A stretch of DNA of 64,000 nt, taken from Holdemania sp. Marseille-P2844 (GTDB lineage: Bacteria; Bacillota_I; Bacilli_A; Erysipelotrichales; Erysipelotrichaceae). Position numbers and translations under genes: made by a program. How positions within the stretch are numbered: position 1 is the stretch's first letter; each line of letters starts with the position of its first letter. The notes below the pieces were generated by a model that was not told the DNA's origin, did no database searches, and was given only the letters and a program-made list of their open reading frames with translations. Where the stretch lies: contig NZ_LT635452.1 of the NCBI RefSeq assembly GCF_900120005.1, positions 265,667 to 329,666 on the forward strand. The letters are read 5' to 3'. Shown here in pieces: positions 46,735-55,932 of the stretch.

Positions 46735-47179
46735 GATCAACACCCTCCTGCAGCTGGCCGTGAGTGAAAACCAAGGCTTGGTCTGGAATCACACGTGATT
46801 TAAGCTGTGATTTTAATTGAGGATCGACCAGCCAGAGAAGGCGGATTTGATCATTTTCATGGAGTTTTATGGATTGCCCGGGAAATATCACCTGAAGCGG
46901 ATGATCATTGATTGCCGCAAGCAGACAGCTCCGTTCGCTTAACGCCTGGAAAAACGTTTGTTCCTCATAGGAATACGGCTGAAAGATGATCTCAGTTTGT
47001 TCGTTGTCAGTGTTTTGAATTTGAATATCCCAGAAATCCTGCGGCTTGATGGCGGCAGGGGCAAACATCAGCTGGCGGATGCTGCGCATCTCCGGCAGAA
47101 AAAATAAGCAGCCTAAAATCGCCGCGATCAGAATTACCGAACATTTCCAGCTGTCCGCAAACCGTTTCCACTTTGTCAT
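46727..47179 (-). CDS. Membrane-anchored protein of unknown function
   Basis: A 150-residue protein with an N-terminal helix (CSVILIAAILGCLFFLP) and an extracytoplasmic domain rich in Gln and Ile (WDIQIQNTDNEQTEIIFQPY). A GAAAGAAGGCGTCATC ribosome site precedes it. The pair 46727/46399 is transcribed divergently from the two-component system at 47362, which may control it. No family recognised. Confidence 0.72.
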   Translation of the reverse strand: MTKWKRFADSWKCSVILIAAILGCLFFLPEMRSIRQLMFAPAAIKPQDFWDIQIQNTDNEQTEIIFQPYSYEEQTFFQALSERSCLLAAINDHPLQVIFPGQSIKLHENDQIRLLWLVDPQLKSQLKSRVIPDQALVFTHGQLQEGVDHE

Positions 47180-47361
47180 GATGACGCCTTCTTTCTTTTT
47201 CTAAGGCTGTTGATAGCCCCTTAACTTAAGGCTATTATAAAGGAAATCCAAGTCGGCAACAATCGTCCCGGAACAATCGTCATGAATTTGTCAGTTTCAA
47301 AGTGACGAACTCGTCATGTGCTTGGCAGAGAGATCGGTTATAATAAAATCAGGTGATAAAC

Positions 47362-48048
47362 ATGAATAAAATTTGCTGCGTAGAGGATGACAGCGCGATC
47401 TTAACGGCGCTGCAATATACGCTAAGTCAGGAAGGCTACCAGGTCATGACTGCGATGACCAAGACGCAGGGGCTGGAGTTAATCCAACAGGAGAGCTTTG
47501 ATCTGGTGCTGCTGGACGTGACGCTGCCGGATGGCAGCGGCTATGAGATCTGCAAGCGGATGCGCGAGGACTCCCGGCTGAAAGAAATCCCGGTGATTTT
47601 TCTGACGGCCTGTGACGATGAGGTCAATATTGTCATGGGGCTGGACCTGGGGGCGGACGATTACATCACGAAGCCGTTTCGCGTGCGTGAGCTGATTTCC
47701 CGGATGAATTCCGTACTGCGCAGGGCCGGAAAAAAACAGGCCGAAACGACGATCAATTATCAGGATTTAAGCATCAATACGATCGCTGCGCGGGTGTTTA
47801 AGAATAATCAGGAAGTCTTTCTGACAGGCATGGAATACCGGCTTTTATTAATTTTGGCGACGCACCGCAATCAGGTCATGACGCGCGACCAGCTGTTTGA
47901 AGCGATCTGGGATCTGGGTGGGGAATACGTCAATGACAATACGCTGACGGTTTATATTAAGCGGCTGCGGGAAAAGCTGGAGGATGATCCGGCGCATCCG
48001 CAGCTGATCCGGACGATCCGGGGGTTAGGCTACAAACTGGGGGAATGA
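47362..48048 (+). CDS. OmpR-family response regulator
   Basis: A 228-residue regulator: receiver domain (residues 1-120) with the acidic pair in CCVEDD, the phospho-Asp in LVLLDVTLPDGSG, and Lys in YITKPF; a C-terminal winged helix (about 130-228; LTGMEYRLLLILATHRNQVMTRDQLFEAIW). AGGTGA at 47351-47356 supports the ATG at 47362; a GTG three codons earlier is less likely. It forms an operon with the kinase and ABC transporter that follow. Confidence 0.94.
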   Translation: MNKICCVEDDSAILTALQYTLSQEGYQVMTAMTKTQGLELIQQESFDLVLLDVTLPDGSGYEICKRMREDSRLKEIPVIFLTACDDEVNIVMGLDLGADDYITKPFRVRELISRMNSVLRRAGKKQAETTINYQDLSINTIAARVFKNNQEVFLTGMEYRLLLILATHRNQVMTRDQLFEAIWDLGGEYVNDNTLTVYIKRLREKLEDDPAHPQLIRTIRGLGYKLGE

Positions 48049-48051
48049 CAG

Positions 48052-49047
48052 ATGCGAAATCGTGAGATCAAAATTTTTATCCTGGGCTGCATCGGATTAT
48101 GCCTGCCCTTTTTTCTGATCGCCGCGGCGGCGTCCCGGGAGATGCTGATTGTCTGCGTCAGTCTGGCCGCTGTTTTGATCAGCGCGTTCTGTCTGTTTAC
48201 GGCGTGGCGCTACCGCCGGCTGCGGCAGCTGAACGATCAGATGCGCAGAGTCCGGGAAGGTCTTTATCAAATGAATCCGCAGGATTATGAGGAAGGCGAA
48301 CTGAGTATTCTGCACAGCGAGATCTATAAGGTGACGGTTCAGCTGCGGGAAAGTGCGGAACAGCTGCAGGCGCAGCAGCAGTTTCTTTCCGATTCGCTCA
48401 GCGATATTTCTCATCAGCTGAAAACGCCGCTGACCTCGATGATGATGATGGTCGATCTGATGCAGCAGCCGGACATGGATCCGGTTCGGCAACAGGAATT
48501 TCTGCGCTTGATCGCCGCCCAGCTGACGCGGATGCGCTGGCTGATTCAGTCGCTGCTTAAAATGGCGAAGCTGCAGGCCGGGGCGGTGCAGTTTTTACCC
48601 AATTCCATAACGATCCGTGCCCTGATTAACAAGGCGTTGTCCCAAGCGGAAGCGGAGATGCTGCGGAATAATGTGGAATGGGTGCTGGAATGTCCGGAAT
48701 CGTTTGTTTTGACGGTCGATGAAAACTGGACGGCGGAAGCGCTGGGGAATATTCTGCGCAACTGCGCCGAACACGCGCCCAACGGACAGATCCGGATTCT
48801 CTGTACGCGCACAGCCCTGGTCGATCAAATTGTGATCGAGGATAATGGGGAAGGGATCGATCCGCAGGATCTGCCGCATTTATTTGAACGATTCTATCGT
48901 GGCAAAAATGCGAAGCCGGACAGCGTCGGTATCGGCTTGGCGATGTCTCAGCAGATTCTGGCCGCGCAGGATGGGACGCTCAGCGTGGAAAGTACGCCAG
49001 GCCGGGGATCGCGGTTTTTAATCCGGTTTGTCCGCCAGGTGATTTAA
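48052..49047 (+). CDS. Sensor histidine kinase, probably intramembrane-sensing
   Basis: A 331-residue kinase. Two membrane helices at residues 8-25 and 31-51 are separated by only a few residues (AASREM), leaving virtually no extracellular sensor; this is the hallmark of intramembrane-sensing kinases that read the state of a partner ABC transporter. Then follow the dimerisation helix with the phospho-His in SDISHQLKTPLTSM, and an ATPase domain with NILRNCAEHA (N box), EDNGEGIDPQD and VGIGLAMSQQI (G boxes). The next genes encode such a transporter. Confidence 0.92.
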   Translation: MRNREIKIFILGCIGLCLPFFLIAAAASREMLIVCVSLAAVLISAFCLFTAWRYRRLRQLNDQMRRVREGLYQMNPQDYEEGELSILHSEIYKVTVQLRESAEQLQAQQQFLSDSLSDISHQLKTPLTSMMMMVDLMQQPDMDPVRQQEFLRLIAAQLTRMRWLIQSLLKMAKLQAGAVQFLPNSITIRALINKALSQAEAEMLRNNVEWVLECPESFVLTVDENWTAEALGNILRNCAEHAPNGQIRILCTRTALVDQIVIEDNGEGIDPQDLPHLFERFYRGKNAKPDSVGIGLAMSQQILAAQDGTLSVESTPGRGSRFLIRFVRQVI

Positions 49048-49125
49048 CATGACGAATTTGTCATCCACGGTTTCATCGGCGTGTCATCCGTTTCGTTTAT
49101 ATTGATTGTGTCAGGAGGAATACTC

Positions 49126-49809
49126 ATGGAAATATTAAGCGTGCAAAACTGCAGCCGGTTTTATGGCCGCGGGGCGCTGCAGATCACGGCGTTGGATCAT
49201 GTCAGTTTTACGGTGAATAAAGGCGAGTTTGTTGCGATTGTCGGACCTTCCGGATCAGGAAAATCAACGCTGATGCATATTCTGGGCGGCGTCGATCAGC
49301 CCAGCGAAGGTCAGGTCGTCGTTGACAAAACGGTGATCACGGACTTAAAGGAAGATAAGCTGGCGGTGTTCCGCCGCCGTCAAGTTGGTCTGATCTACCA
49401 GTTTTACAATCTGATTCCTGTGCTGACGGTCGAGGAAAACATTACGCTGCCGCTGCGTCTGGACGGACGCAAAGTCGACCGGGACACGGTCGATCAGCTG
49501 TTAGAGCAGCTGGGATTAACCAAGCAGCGGAATTTTCTGCCCAGCCAGCTTTCCGGCGGGCAGCAGCAGCGGGTGTCGATCGGAAGAGCACTGATTCATC
49601 ATCCGGCGATCCTGTTAGCGGATGAGCCGACCGGCAATCTGGACAGCCGCAACACTCAGGAGATCATGACGCTGCTGAGAATGTCGAACAAGCAGCGCAA
49701 TCAGACCTGCATCGTCATCACTCATGATGAAAATATCGCGCTGCAGGCCGACCGCATCATCGCGATTGAAGACGGACGGATCAGTTCCGATCAGGTGATC
49801 CGGCAATGA
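49126..49809 (+). CDS. ABC transporter ATPase, FtsE/MacB/BceA type
   Basis: A 227-residue ATPase with Walker A GPSGSGKST, Q-loop YQFYNLIP, signature LSGGQQQR and Walker B LLADEPTGNLD, all typical of ATPases serving FtsX-type permeases. The ATG at 49126 follows CAGGAGGAATACTC. It overlaps the permease by 4 nt. The complex probably handles an antimicrobial peptide or a cell-envelope substrate. Confidence 0.94.
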   Translation: MEILSVQNCSRFYGRGALQITALDHVSFTVNKGEFVAIVGPSGSGKSTLMHILGGVDQPSEGQVVVDKTVITDLKEDKLAVFRRRQVGLIYQFYNLIPVLTVEENITLPLRLDGRKVDRDTVDQLLEQLGLTKQRNFLPSQLSGGQQQRVSIGRALIHHPAILLADEPTGNLDSRNTQEIMTLLRMSNKQRNQTCIVITHDENIALQADRIIAIEDGRISSDQVIRQ

Positions 49810-52379
49810 ATATCCTGCATCAATATACCTTTCAATCGCTGAAGGTTAACCGCCGGCGCACGTTGTTCACGGGGATGGGGATCGTCATCTCCGTCGCGAT
49901 GATCACTGCCGTCAGTGTGTTCGCTTCCTCGTTTCTTGATTATATGGAACGCAAGGCGGTCTATGAAACGGGCGACTGGGAGCTGGCTTACAGCGATCTC
50001 AATGAAACTGAAATTCAGTATTTAAATACGGATAAACAGGTGGATCACACCTTTATGGTTGATGATCTGGGCTACGCCGTCTTACCGGAAAGCCAGAACG
50101 AATACAAGCCGTATTGGTTTATCCGGGCCTGCGACGAGGAAGGTTTCCAGCGGCTTGGCCTGCATTTAGTCTCCGGTCGGCTGCCGGAAAATGAAAACGA
50201 GCTGTTGGTTTCCGAGCATGTTGCCTACAATGGCGGTGTTGAAATTGAATTGGGTCAGACGATTACGCTGCAGACAGGCCAACGGGTACTGCAGGAAAGT
50301 CCGGATCAGCCGTTAAATCAAAACAATCCTTACGATCCGGAACAGCCGGAAACGATCGTTGATCTGCAGCCGCGAAATTACACTGTCGTTGGAATCATGG
50401 AACGTTCGGATCTGGAACCGCGCTGGTCGCCGGGCTATACCGCGATCACGGCCCGTTCCGAAACCGATCCCGGTGTGGATCCGGTTGTGTATGTTAAATT
50501 AAAACATTCCGGTCAGCGGCCGCAGGAAGATTTTCCACAGCTTCAGATCAAGCTGTATCCGGCCACAGGGGTGAATAACAACGTCCTGCGGTTTCGCGGT
50601 CCATTCTGGGAAAACAGTTATTTCGCCATGGTTGCCTCAGCGGCGACGCTGACATTGTTGATTATCATCACCGGATCGGTATTTCTGATTTATAACGCAT
50701 TCGCGATTTCACAGACTGAACGCAGCCGGCAGTTCGGGATTCTGGCCAGCGTCGGCACGACTTCCCGTCAGAAATTCTGGTGTGTGGTTCAGGAAGGGCT
50801 GATGATCGCGCTGGCGGCCATACCGATAGGCGTGCTGGCGGGGATCTGCGGAATGGCGGTAACGCTGCGCGTGATTAATCCGATGCTTCAATCGTTGGAA
50901 TTCCTTTCCGCCGATGTTCCGTTTCATACGGTGGTTTCCTTTCCTGCGGTTGCTTTGACGGTAATTTGTTCCGTAGTGATGATCGTTCTTGCCTGTTGGC
51001 TGCCGGCCTTAAAAGCCGCGCGGATGACGCCGATCCAGGCGATTCGTCAGCCGCAGAAAGTGAAGCTGAAACGCCGCCATCGCTTTTTATCCTTCGCTGC
51101 GGGAAAATTGTGGGGCATCGAGGGCGAACTGGCTGTCAAAAATATCCAGCGCAGCGGCCGCAAAGCCGGACTGACCATTTTATCGCTGGCGGTCAGCTTA
51201 ATTCTGTTTACGACGGTGACCTCGGTGATGACAATGATGATTCAGGCCGTCGGCATGACCAGTCAGGATGAACTCGCTGACGCCTGGGTTACGGATTATT
51301 CTTCGCATTCCTTCCTCGAAGAAAAGCCCAGCTTCACCCAGCTTCGCCAGCTGACTTCAGTCGCCGGCACCCAGCGGATTACCCAGGTGTATGCCGCCGT
51401 GCATACGCAGAATCTTGACTTCGACGACTACTGGTCAGGGATTGGGGAAGAATATCCGGCGCTGTTGTTTGCGGTGGATGACGAAACATACGCACGAATT
51501 CTGACTGAAAATTCGATTTCGGAAGCGGCAATGGCGAATCCTGCTGACGGCGCGATCCCGGGGATCCTCTTTAACCGTTATCGAGCGCAGATCGCAGAGA
51601 ACGGGAAAAAACGGTATGCGGACGTTCCGTTCTTGAAAAGTATACCGGACACCCTGAAGATCTCGATCGGCGACGCGGGAGAAATGCTGACGATAAAACC
51701 AATGGCGCTCGCCGCGGATATGGATCTGTATTCCAGTGAAATCGTTTACGGCGGCAATCTCGCGGTGCTGATTCCGGTTTCGGATTTGAATACGCTTTTA
51801 ACAGAAGCGAAAGGTTCGCGGTCTTACAGTGATAAGCTGTATCTGCGGGCAGTCCCAGGGCAGCAGGAGACAATGCTCCAGCAGATTGATGAAATTGGCA
51901 AGCAGAATCTGACGCACAGCTTCAGCTGGTACAGTCCGGTTCAGAATCAGCGGGAAGATAAAACGCTGCTGACGATTGTTTCCATCTTTATCTACGGATT
52001 TATCACCTTGATCTGCATGATCTGCCTGGTCAACGTTATCAATACGATCTCGACCAACATCGCGCTGCGGCGCAAGGAGTTTGCGATGCTGCGGTCAGTA
52101 GGCATGGATGAAAAGAAGTTCAACCGCATGATCCGGCTTGAAAGTCTGTTTTACGGACTGGGCGCGGCAGCCATCGGCATTCCTGTCAGCTTGTATCTGA
52201 TCACCTTGCTTCACTACAATTTGATGCAGGGAAGTTTCTGGTTTTCATTCGCAATGCCCTGGCCGATGATTCTGGGCGGGGTCGCCGTGCTGATGCTGAT
52301 GGTCATGACGATGATGAGCTATGCGACGCGGAAAGTAAGAAAAGAAAATATCATTGAAACGCTGAAGGAAGAAGAATAG
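49806..52379 (+). CDS. FtsX-domain ABC transporter permease
   Basis: An 857-residue permease with two FtsX modules: helix near residues 15-40, a large extracytoplasmic domain (about 45-260), three helices (about 275-410), then a second unit with a helix near 460, a second extracytoplasmic domain (about 485-700) and three C-terminal helices. This eight-helix plan differs from the ten-helix BceB transporters of bacitracin modules, although the gene order (regulator, kinase, ATPase, permease) is the same. It probably acts mechanically on substrates in the outer leaflet or periplasm-side space. Confidence 0.9.
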   Translation: MNILHQYTFQSLKVNRRRTLFTGMGIVISVAMITAVSVFASSFLDYMERKAVYETGDWELAYSDLNETEIQYLNTDKQVDHTFMVDDLGYAVLPESQNEYKPYWFIRACDEEGFQRLGLHLVSGRLPENENELLVSEHVAYNGGVEIELGQTITLQTGQRVLQESPDQPLNQNNPYDPEQPETIVDLQPRNYTVVGIMERSDLEPRWSPGYTAITARSETDPGVDPVVYVKLKHSGQRPQEDFPQLQIKLYPATGVNNNVLRFRGPFWENSYFAMVASAATLTLLIIITGSVFLIYNAFAISQTERSRQFGILASVGTTSRQKFWCVVQEGLMIALAAIPIGVLAGICGMAVTLRVINPMLQSLEFLSADVPFHTVVSFPAVALTVICSVVMIVLACWLPALKAARMTPIQAIRQPQKVKLKRRHRFLSFAAGKLWGIEGELAVKNIQRSGRKAGLTILSLAVSLILFTTVTSVMTMMIQAVGMTSQDELADAWVTDYSSHSFLEEKPSFTQLRQLTSVAGTQRITQVYAAVHTQNLDFDDYWSGIGEEYPALLFAVDDETYARILTENSISEAAMANPADGAIPGILFNRYRAQIAENGKKRYADVPFLKSIPDTLKISIGDAGEMLTIKPMALAADMDLYSSEIVYGGNLAVLIPVSDLNTLLTEAKGSRSYSDKLYLRAVPGQQETMLQQIDEIGKQNLTHSFSWYSPVQNQREDKTLLTIVSIFIYGFITLICMICLVNVINTISTNIALRRKEFAMLRSVGMDEKKFNRMIRLESLFYGLGAAAIGIPVSLYLITLLHYNLMQGSFWFSFAMPWPMILGGVAVLMLMVMTMMSYATRKVRKENIIETLKEEE

Positions 52380-52386
52380 CGAGAAT

Positions 52387-52419
52387 AAAAAACGGAGTCC
52401 GCATGGATTCCGTTTTTTT
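52387..52419 (+). terminator. Terminator of the two-component/ABC operon
   Basis: AAACGGAGTCC / GGATTCCGTTT stem (one G-T pair), GCAT loop, T7. Confidence 0.9.
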
Positions 52420-52487
52420 CAGGTTAAAACTGGAATTCAAGAATCAGGAATTCCGAACAGGATAACCCGGCTGATCTTCCAGCGACT

Positions 52488-53612
52488 TCAGATCGCGGAA
52501 ATTCTGAATCTGGGCGGAGTGCTGCGAAGGAAAGGGAAAGGCAGATCTTTCTGTTTTTGAACCTGCCGAAGGAGTTGAAGCATCTGCGGATTCTCCTGGG
52601 CTTCGATCAAGGCTTCAAGATCGTCGTTCAGCTGATCCTCTGGAAGCCGTTCAGGCGTGACGATCAGATCAGATTTCAGACACACAAGCTTGTCGGGCAT
52701 AAAATCGTCATAAACATACCCATACTGATGGGTGCGGGTCGCGCAGAGGAACACATATTGCTGGCCGCCCCATTCCTCTAAAATCTGACCGCAGGCATAT
52801 GGCGCAGGTTTGCGGACATAGGCGTTCTGTTTGTGTTTGGGCGGCGAAGTCCGCGACCGTGCTTTTCTGTTTTCCAAACGGATCCGGGAAAGAAGCTCCC
52901 AATCCGCCAGTCCGGCTATATCGTTGGCAGCGAGCTCGGATAACGGGAGCGTCTGCGTCTGGAGGGCATTGAAATAGAAGACTCTGTTGTTAATCCTGCC
53001 GCCGACAGCGCCCTCTGCGTTGGGGTTGCAGCGGGGAACAATCGTGCAGCTCTGTTCGCTGCAGTCCAGGATCAATCCGTGCGAATGCAGAAGATCCCCG
53101 GGCGCCGGAACGAGCGGAACAGGAAACCGGAAGGCCGGCCGGTTTTGATTTTGACGATGCTGCAGAATCAACCGTTTATTCGCCTGAGTTTGCACGACGG
53201 CGGGAACTGAACAGATCGGCTCGATCAGATTCGCAGCCGGAATGCGGAAGATCCGCCGCAGATCGACATGGGTATCACGGATTTGCGTCACGGCATTGGA
53301 AATAACGAACTGAGAAGCGGCGGGACACTTTTTAATCGGCTTGGATGAACAGTAAAACCCTGTTACATGATCTGTTTTCACCGCTGCGATCCAATAAGGC
53401 CGAATCTGGTGACCTTCCGGAATCTGATCCAGCTCTTTTTGAGGCAGCGGCATTAAGCACCAAACCAGATCTCCGCTATGAACCGGAAACGGAAAGACCG
53501 GCGGAGGCGGCAACGGGGCGGCCGCAGGTGAAACAACAGGCGCAGCCGGTTTTTTCCAGTGCGTCCGAAGCCTGCGGAACAGCGCCTGGAAAATGATCTT
53601 TAACTTTTTCAT
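52488..53612 (-). CDS. Unknown protein with PemK/MazF-like segments
   Basis: A 374-residue protein with a basic N-terminus, a Pro-rich linker (PLPPPPVFPFPV) and then SGDLVWCLMPLP...GHQIRPYWIAAV...GFYCSS, which resembles the small beta-barrel of PemK/MazF toxins. Two further stretches begin in a similar manner (PGDLLHSHGLILDC near 170; CGQILEEWGGQQYVFLCATR near 280), suggesting a repeated domain. The match is by eye and toxin residues cannot be assigned. The start lies 1 nt after the HIRAN gene stop and has no good ribosome site, so translation is probably coupled. Confidence 0.6.
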   Translation of the reverse strand: MKKLKIIFQALFRRLRTHWKKPAAPVVSPAAAPLPPPPVFPFPVHSGDLVWCLMPLPQKELDQIPEGHQIRPYWIAAVKTDHVTGFYCSSKPIKKCPAASQFVISNAVTQIRDTHVDLRRIFRIPAANLIEPICSVPAVVQTQANKRLILQHRQNQNRPAFRFPVPLVPAPGDLLHSHGLILDCSEQSCTIVPRCNPNAEGAVGGRINNRVFYFNALQTQTLPLSELAANDIAGLADWELLSRIRLENRKARSRTSPPKHKQNAYVRKPAPYACGQILEEWGGQQYVFLCATRTHQYGYVYDDFMPDKLVCLKSDLIVTPERLPEDQLNDDLEALIEAQENPQMLQLLRQVQKQKDLPFPFLRSTPPRFRISAI

Positions 53613-53613
53613 A

Positions 53614-53898
53614 TTAAAGAATTTCTGCGATGACGACGTTTTTAACGATAAACAACACTTTCATTTTGACCCGGTTCTCGAAGGAATCATAAATCCGTCC
53701 GGCGGAATGGCAGCCTTTTGCGACCGTATGCACGCTGTTGGCAATGTAACCGCAGGGCACGTCGCTTTCTGTAACGACTTTGATCGCTTCACTGTCAAAA
53801 CTGTTTTCTGGTTCCTTGACGCCGGTCAGGATTTGACCAACCTTGAAGATATCAGTTCCGAAGAATTGGTGTGTTGCGACGATCGTGATGTAATTCAT
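53614..53898 (-). CDS. Small HIRAN-domain protein
   Basis: A 94-residue protein that is almost entirely a HIRAN domain: NYITIVATHQFFG, VGQILTGVKEPENSFDSEAIKVV, CGYIANSVHTVAKGCHSAGRIYD. HIRAN domains bind DNA 3' ends in eukaryotic HLTF; bacterial stand-alone forms are poorly understood. AAGGAG lies 8 nt before the ATG at 53898. It forms a two-gene unit with the PemK-like protein and is divergent from the WYL regulator. Confidence 0.82.
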   Translation of the reverse strand: MNYITIVATHQFFGTDIFKVGQILTGVKEPENSFDSEAIKVVTESDVPCGYIANSVHTVAKGCHSAGRIYDSFENRVKMKVLFIVKNVVIAEIL

Positions 53899-53995
53899 GA
53901 ATTTCACTCCTTTTTGTATTTACAGCGTCATTATAGTGCTTTAACTGTACAAAAAACCTGCCAGCTTTATAATAAAGACAGAGGTGAGTAGAGCG

Positions 53996-54967
53996 ATGGA
54001 AAAGAAAACGAGCGTGCTGGCGGTTCTGGAGATTCTGCAGCGGGAAAGCGACCGCGATCATCCGCTGACAGCGGCGCAGATCCAACAGAAAATGGAGCAG
54101 CTGTATCAGTGCCCGATCGAACGGCGGACTCTGTACGCCAACATTCAGATGTTGAAGGAATTTGGTTATGAAATCAGCACCTATCAGGAAAATGGACACG
54201 GGTATTATCTGGATAACCGGGATTTTGAAGAATCGGAAATCATGCTTCTGTGCAACGCCGTGCATGCGTCCAATTTTATTCCCCGCAAGCATTCCAACGA
54301 TCTGATCAAGAAACTCCTGGCGACCCAGAGCCACTACACCGCTCAAAAATATCGCAATATGGTTTATATTGATAATCTGCGCAAGAAAGACAATCAGGAT
54401 TTCTTCTTCAGTCTTCAAATTTTGTTGGAAGCAGTGGAAGAAAAATGCGCGGTGGAATTCGATTATGTTCAATATAATGAAAAACTGCAGCTGGTTCCCC
54501 GCCGCACCGCACCCTATGTCGTTCAGCCAGTTTATCTGGTCTATGAGAATGAAAAAACATATCTGATCGCCCGCCATGAAAAGTACCGGGATTTCAGTCA
54601 TTACCGTGTGGATAAGATCCGCAATATCCAAAAACGCGAGGCGCTGAAGGAACCGCTGGGGCCGCTGTGCGATCCTTACGAATACGCCAAGACAAAAGTT
54701 TACATGTACGGTGGGGAAGTGCTTGATTTTATTCTGTTATGCCACCGGCGGATTCTGGATGACATCGTCGATCATTTCGGCAGGGAAATTCAAATTGTCG
54801 TGCAGGATCCGGAGCATTTTATCACGCGGGTGAAGGGCAGCCGCGAGGGCGTGATTTACCTGGCGATGCAGTATGCGAAGTGGATGGAAATCCTGGAACC
54901 GGCCTCCGTCAGGGAAGAAATGAAGACAATTTTCAGCGCCGCGCTGAGCCGTTATGAGAAAAAATAA
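53996..54967 (+). CDS. WYL-domain transcriptional regulator
   Basis: A 323-residue regulator with an N-terminal helix-turn-helix (VLAVLEILQRESDRDHPLTAAQIQQKM, with ERRTLYANIQMLKEFGY as recognition helix) and a C-terminal WYL region (about 135-230; CAVEFDYVQYNEKLQLVPR...VQPVYLVYENEKTYLIAR...YRVDKI) plus a C-terminal extension. WYL domains sense ligands, often nucleic acid or nucleotide derived. GAGGTGA lies 8 nt before the ATG. It could act on the divergent HIRAN unit or on kduI downstream. Confidence 0.9.
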   Translation: MEKKTSVLAVLEILQRESDRDHPLTAAQIQQKMEQLYQCPIERRTLYANIQMLKEFGYEISTYQENGHGYYLDNRDFEESEIMLLCNAVHASNFIPRKHSNDLIKKLLATQSHYTAQKYRNMVYIDNLRKKDNQDFFFSLQILLEAVEEKCAVEFDYVQYNEKLQLVPRRTAPYVVQPVYLVYENEKTYLIARHEKYRDFSHYRVDKIRNIQKREALKEPLGPLCDPYEYAKTKVYMYGGEVLDFILLCHRRILDDIVDHFGREIQIVVQDPEHFITRVKGSREGVIYLAMQYAKWMEILEPASVREEMKTIFSAALSRYEKK

Positions 54968-54979
54968 AAAAGTTTCTAA

Positions 54980-55014
54980 AACTTGTATACAAGTTAAGAA
55001 AAATGCGGTATGAT
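54980..55014 (+). promoter_or_regulatory. Promoter and 16-bp palindromic operator of kduI-kduD
   Basis: AACTTGTATACAAGTT (54980-54995) is a perfect palindrome. It overlaps a possible -35 (TATACA, 54986-54991) that sits 17 bp from TATGAT (55009-55014). The TTGTATACAA core is typical of GntR-family uronate regulators, yet no such regulator gene lies beside it. Confidence 0.7.
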
Positions 55015-55044
55015 AGGGACAGAAAGAAAAAGGAGGACGCGATT

Positions 55045-55887
55045 ATGGATATTCGTTATTCTGTTAACCAGCGGGATTTCAAGCGCTACACCACAGATGA
55101 GATTCGGGATGAATTCCTGATTACTGATCTGTTCAAGGCGGATGAAGTTACCGCGGTTTATTCGCACGTCGACCGCATGGTCACTTTAGGCTGCATGCCG
55201 GTCAACGAAACGGTTTCAATTGACAAGGGCATCGACTGCTGGAAAAATTTCGGCATGCATTTTTTCCTGGAGCGCCGGGAAATCGGGATCTTCAACATTG
55301 GCGAACCGGGCGTGATCACTGCAGACGGCGTCGAATACAAAATGGGGCATGAAGATTGCCTGTATATCACGATGGGGACAAAGGAAGTCACCTTTGCGAG
55401 CGATGATGCCGCCCATCCGGCAAAATTCTATATGGTCAGCGCGCCGGCGCATAAGCCGTGCAAAACGACCTTTATCTCAATTCAGGATGCGAACAAGCGT
55501 CCGATGGGCGATTTAAAAACATCCAACGCAAGAACGATCAATCAGTTCATTCATCCGGACGTGCTGGAAACCTGCCAGCTGTCAATGGGCTTAACGCGGT
55601 TGGAAGAAGGCAGCGTCTGGAACACAATGCCGGCGCATACGCACGAGCGCCGCATGGAAGTTTATTTCTACTTTGACATCCCGGAAGACAACGTCGTTTT
55701 CCATATGATGGGCGAAGGTAAAGAAACACGCCATATCGTCATGCAGAATGAAGAGGCCGTGATCTCTCCGTCCTGGAGCATTCACAGCGGCTGCGGCACA
55801 AGCAACTATACGTTCATCTGGGCGATGGGCGGCGAAAACAAAGCGTTTGACGATATGGACAATATCCCGACGACAGAATTGCGTTAA
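55045..55887 (+). CDS. kduI: 5-dehydro-4-deoxy-D-glucuronate isomerase
   Basis: A 280-residue cupin isomerase converting 5-keto-4-deoxyuronate to 3-deoxy-D-glycero-2,5-hexodiulosonate in the breakdown of pectin or glycosaminoglycan unsaturated uronates. Zinc ligands are in MPAHTHERRMEVYFYFD (H-x-H and Glu) with another His near SIHSGCGT. AAGGAGGACGCGATT precedes the ATG at 55045. It is followed by kduD, the next step. Confidence 0.96.
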   Translation: MDIRYSVNQRDFKRYTTDEIRDEFLITDLFKADEVTAVYSHVDRMVTLGCMPVNETVSIDKGIDCWKNFGMHFFLERREIGIFNIGEPGVITADGVEYKMGHEDCLYITMGTKEVTFASDDAAHPAKFYMVSAPAHKPCKTTFISIQDANKRPMGDLKTSNARTINQFIHPDVLETCQLSMGLTRLEEGSVWNTMPAHTHERRMEVYFYFDIPEDNVVFHMMGEGKETRHIVMQNEEAVISPSWSIHSGCGTSNYTFIWAMGGENKAFDDMDNIPTTELR

Positions 55888-55932
55888 ACGCGTTCAACTC
55901 ATACGAAAATGAATAAAAAAGGAGAAATAAAA

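Noticed and set aside
53852..54631. A 259-codon minus-strand frame opposite the WYL gene
   Set aside because: It is antisense to a clear WYL regulator and its translation looks like a mirror of that gene, with no ribosome site.
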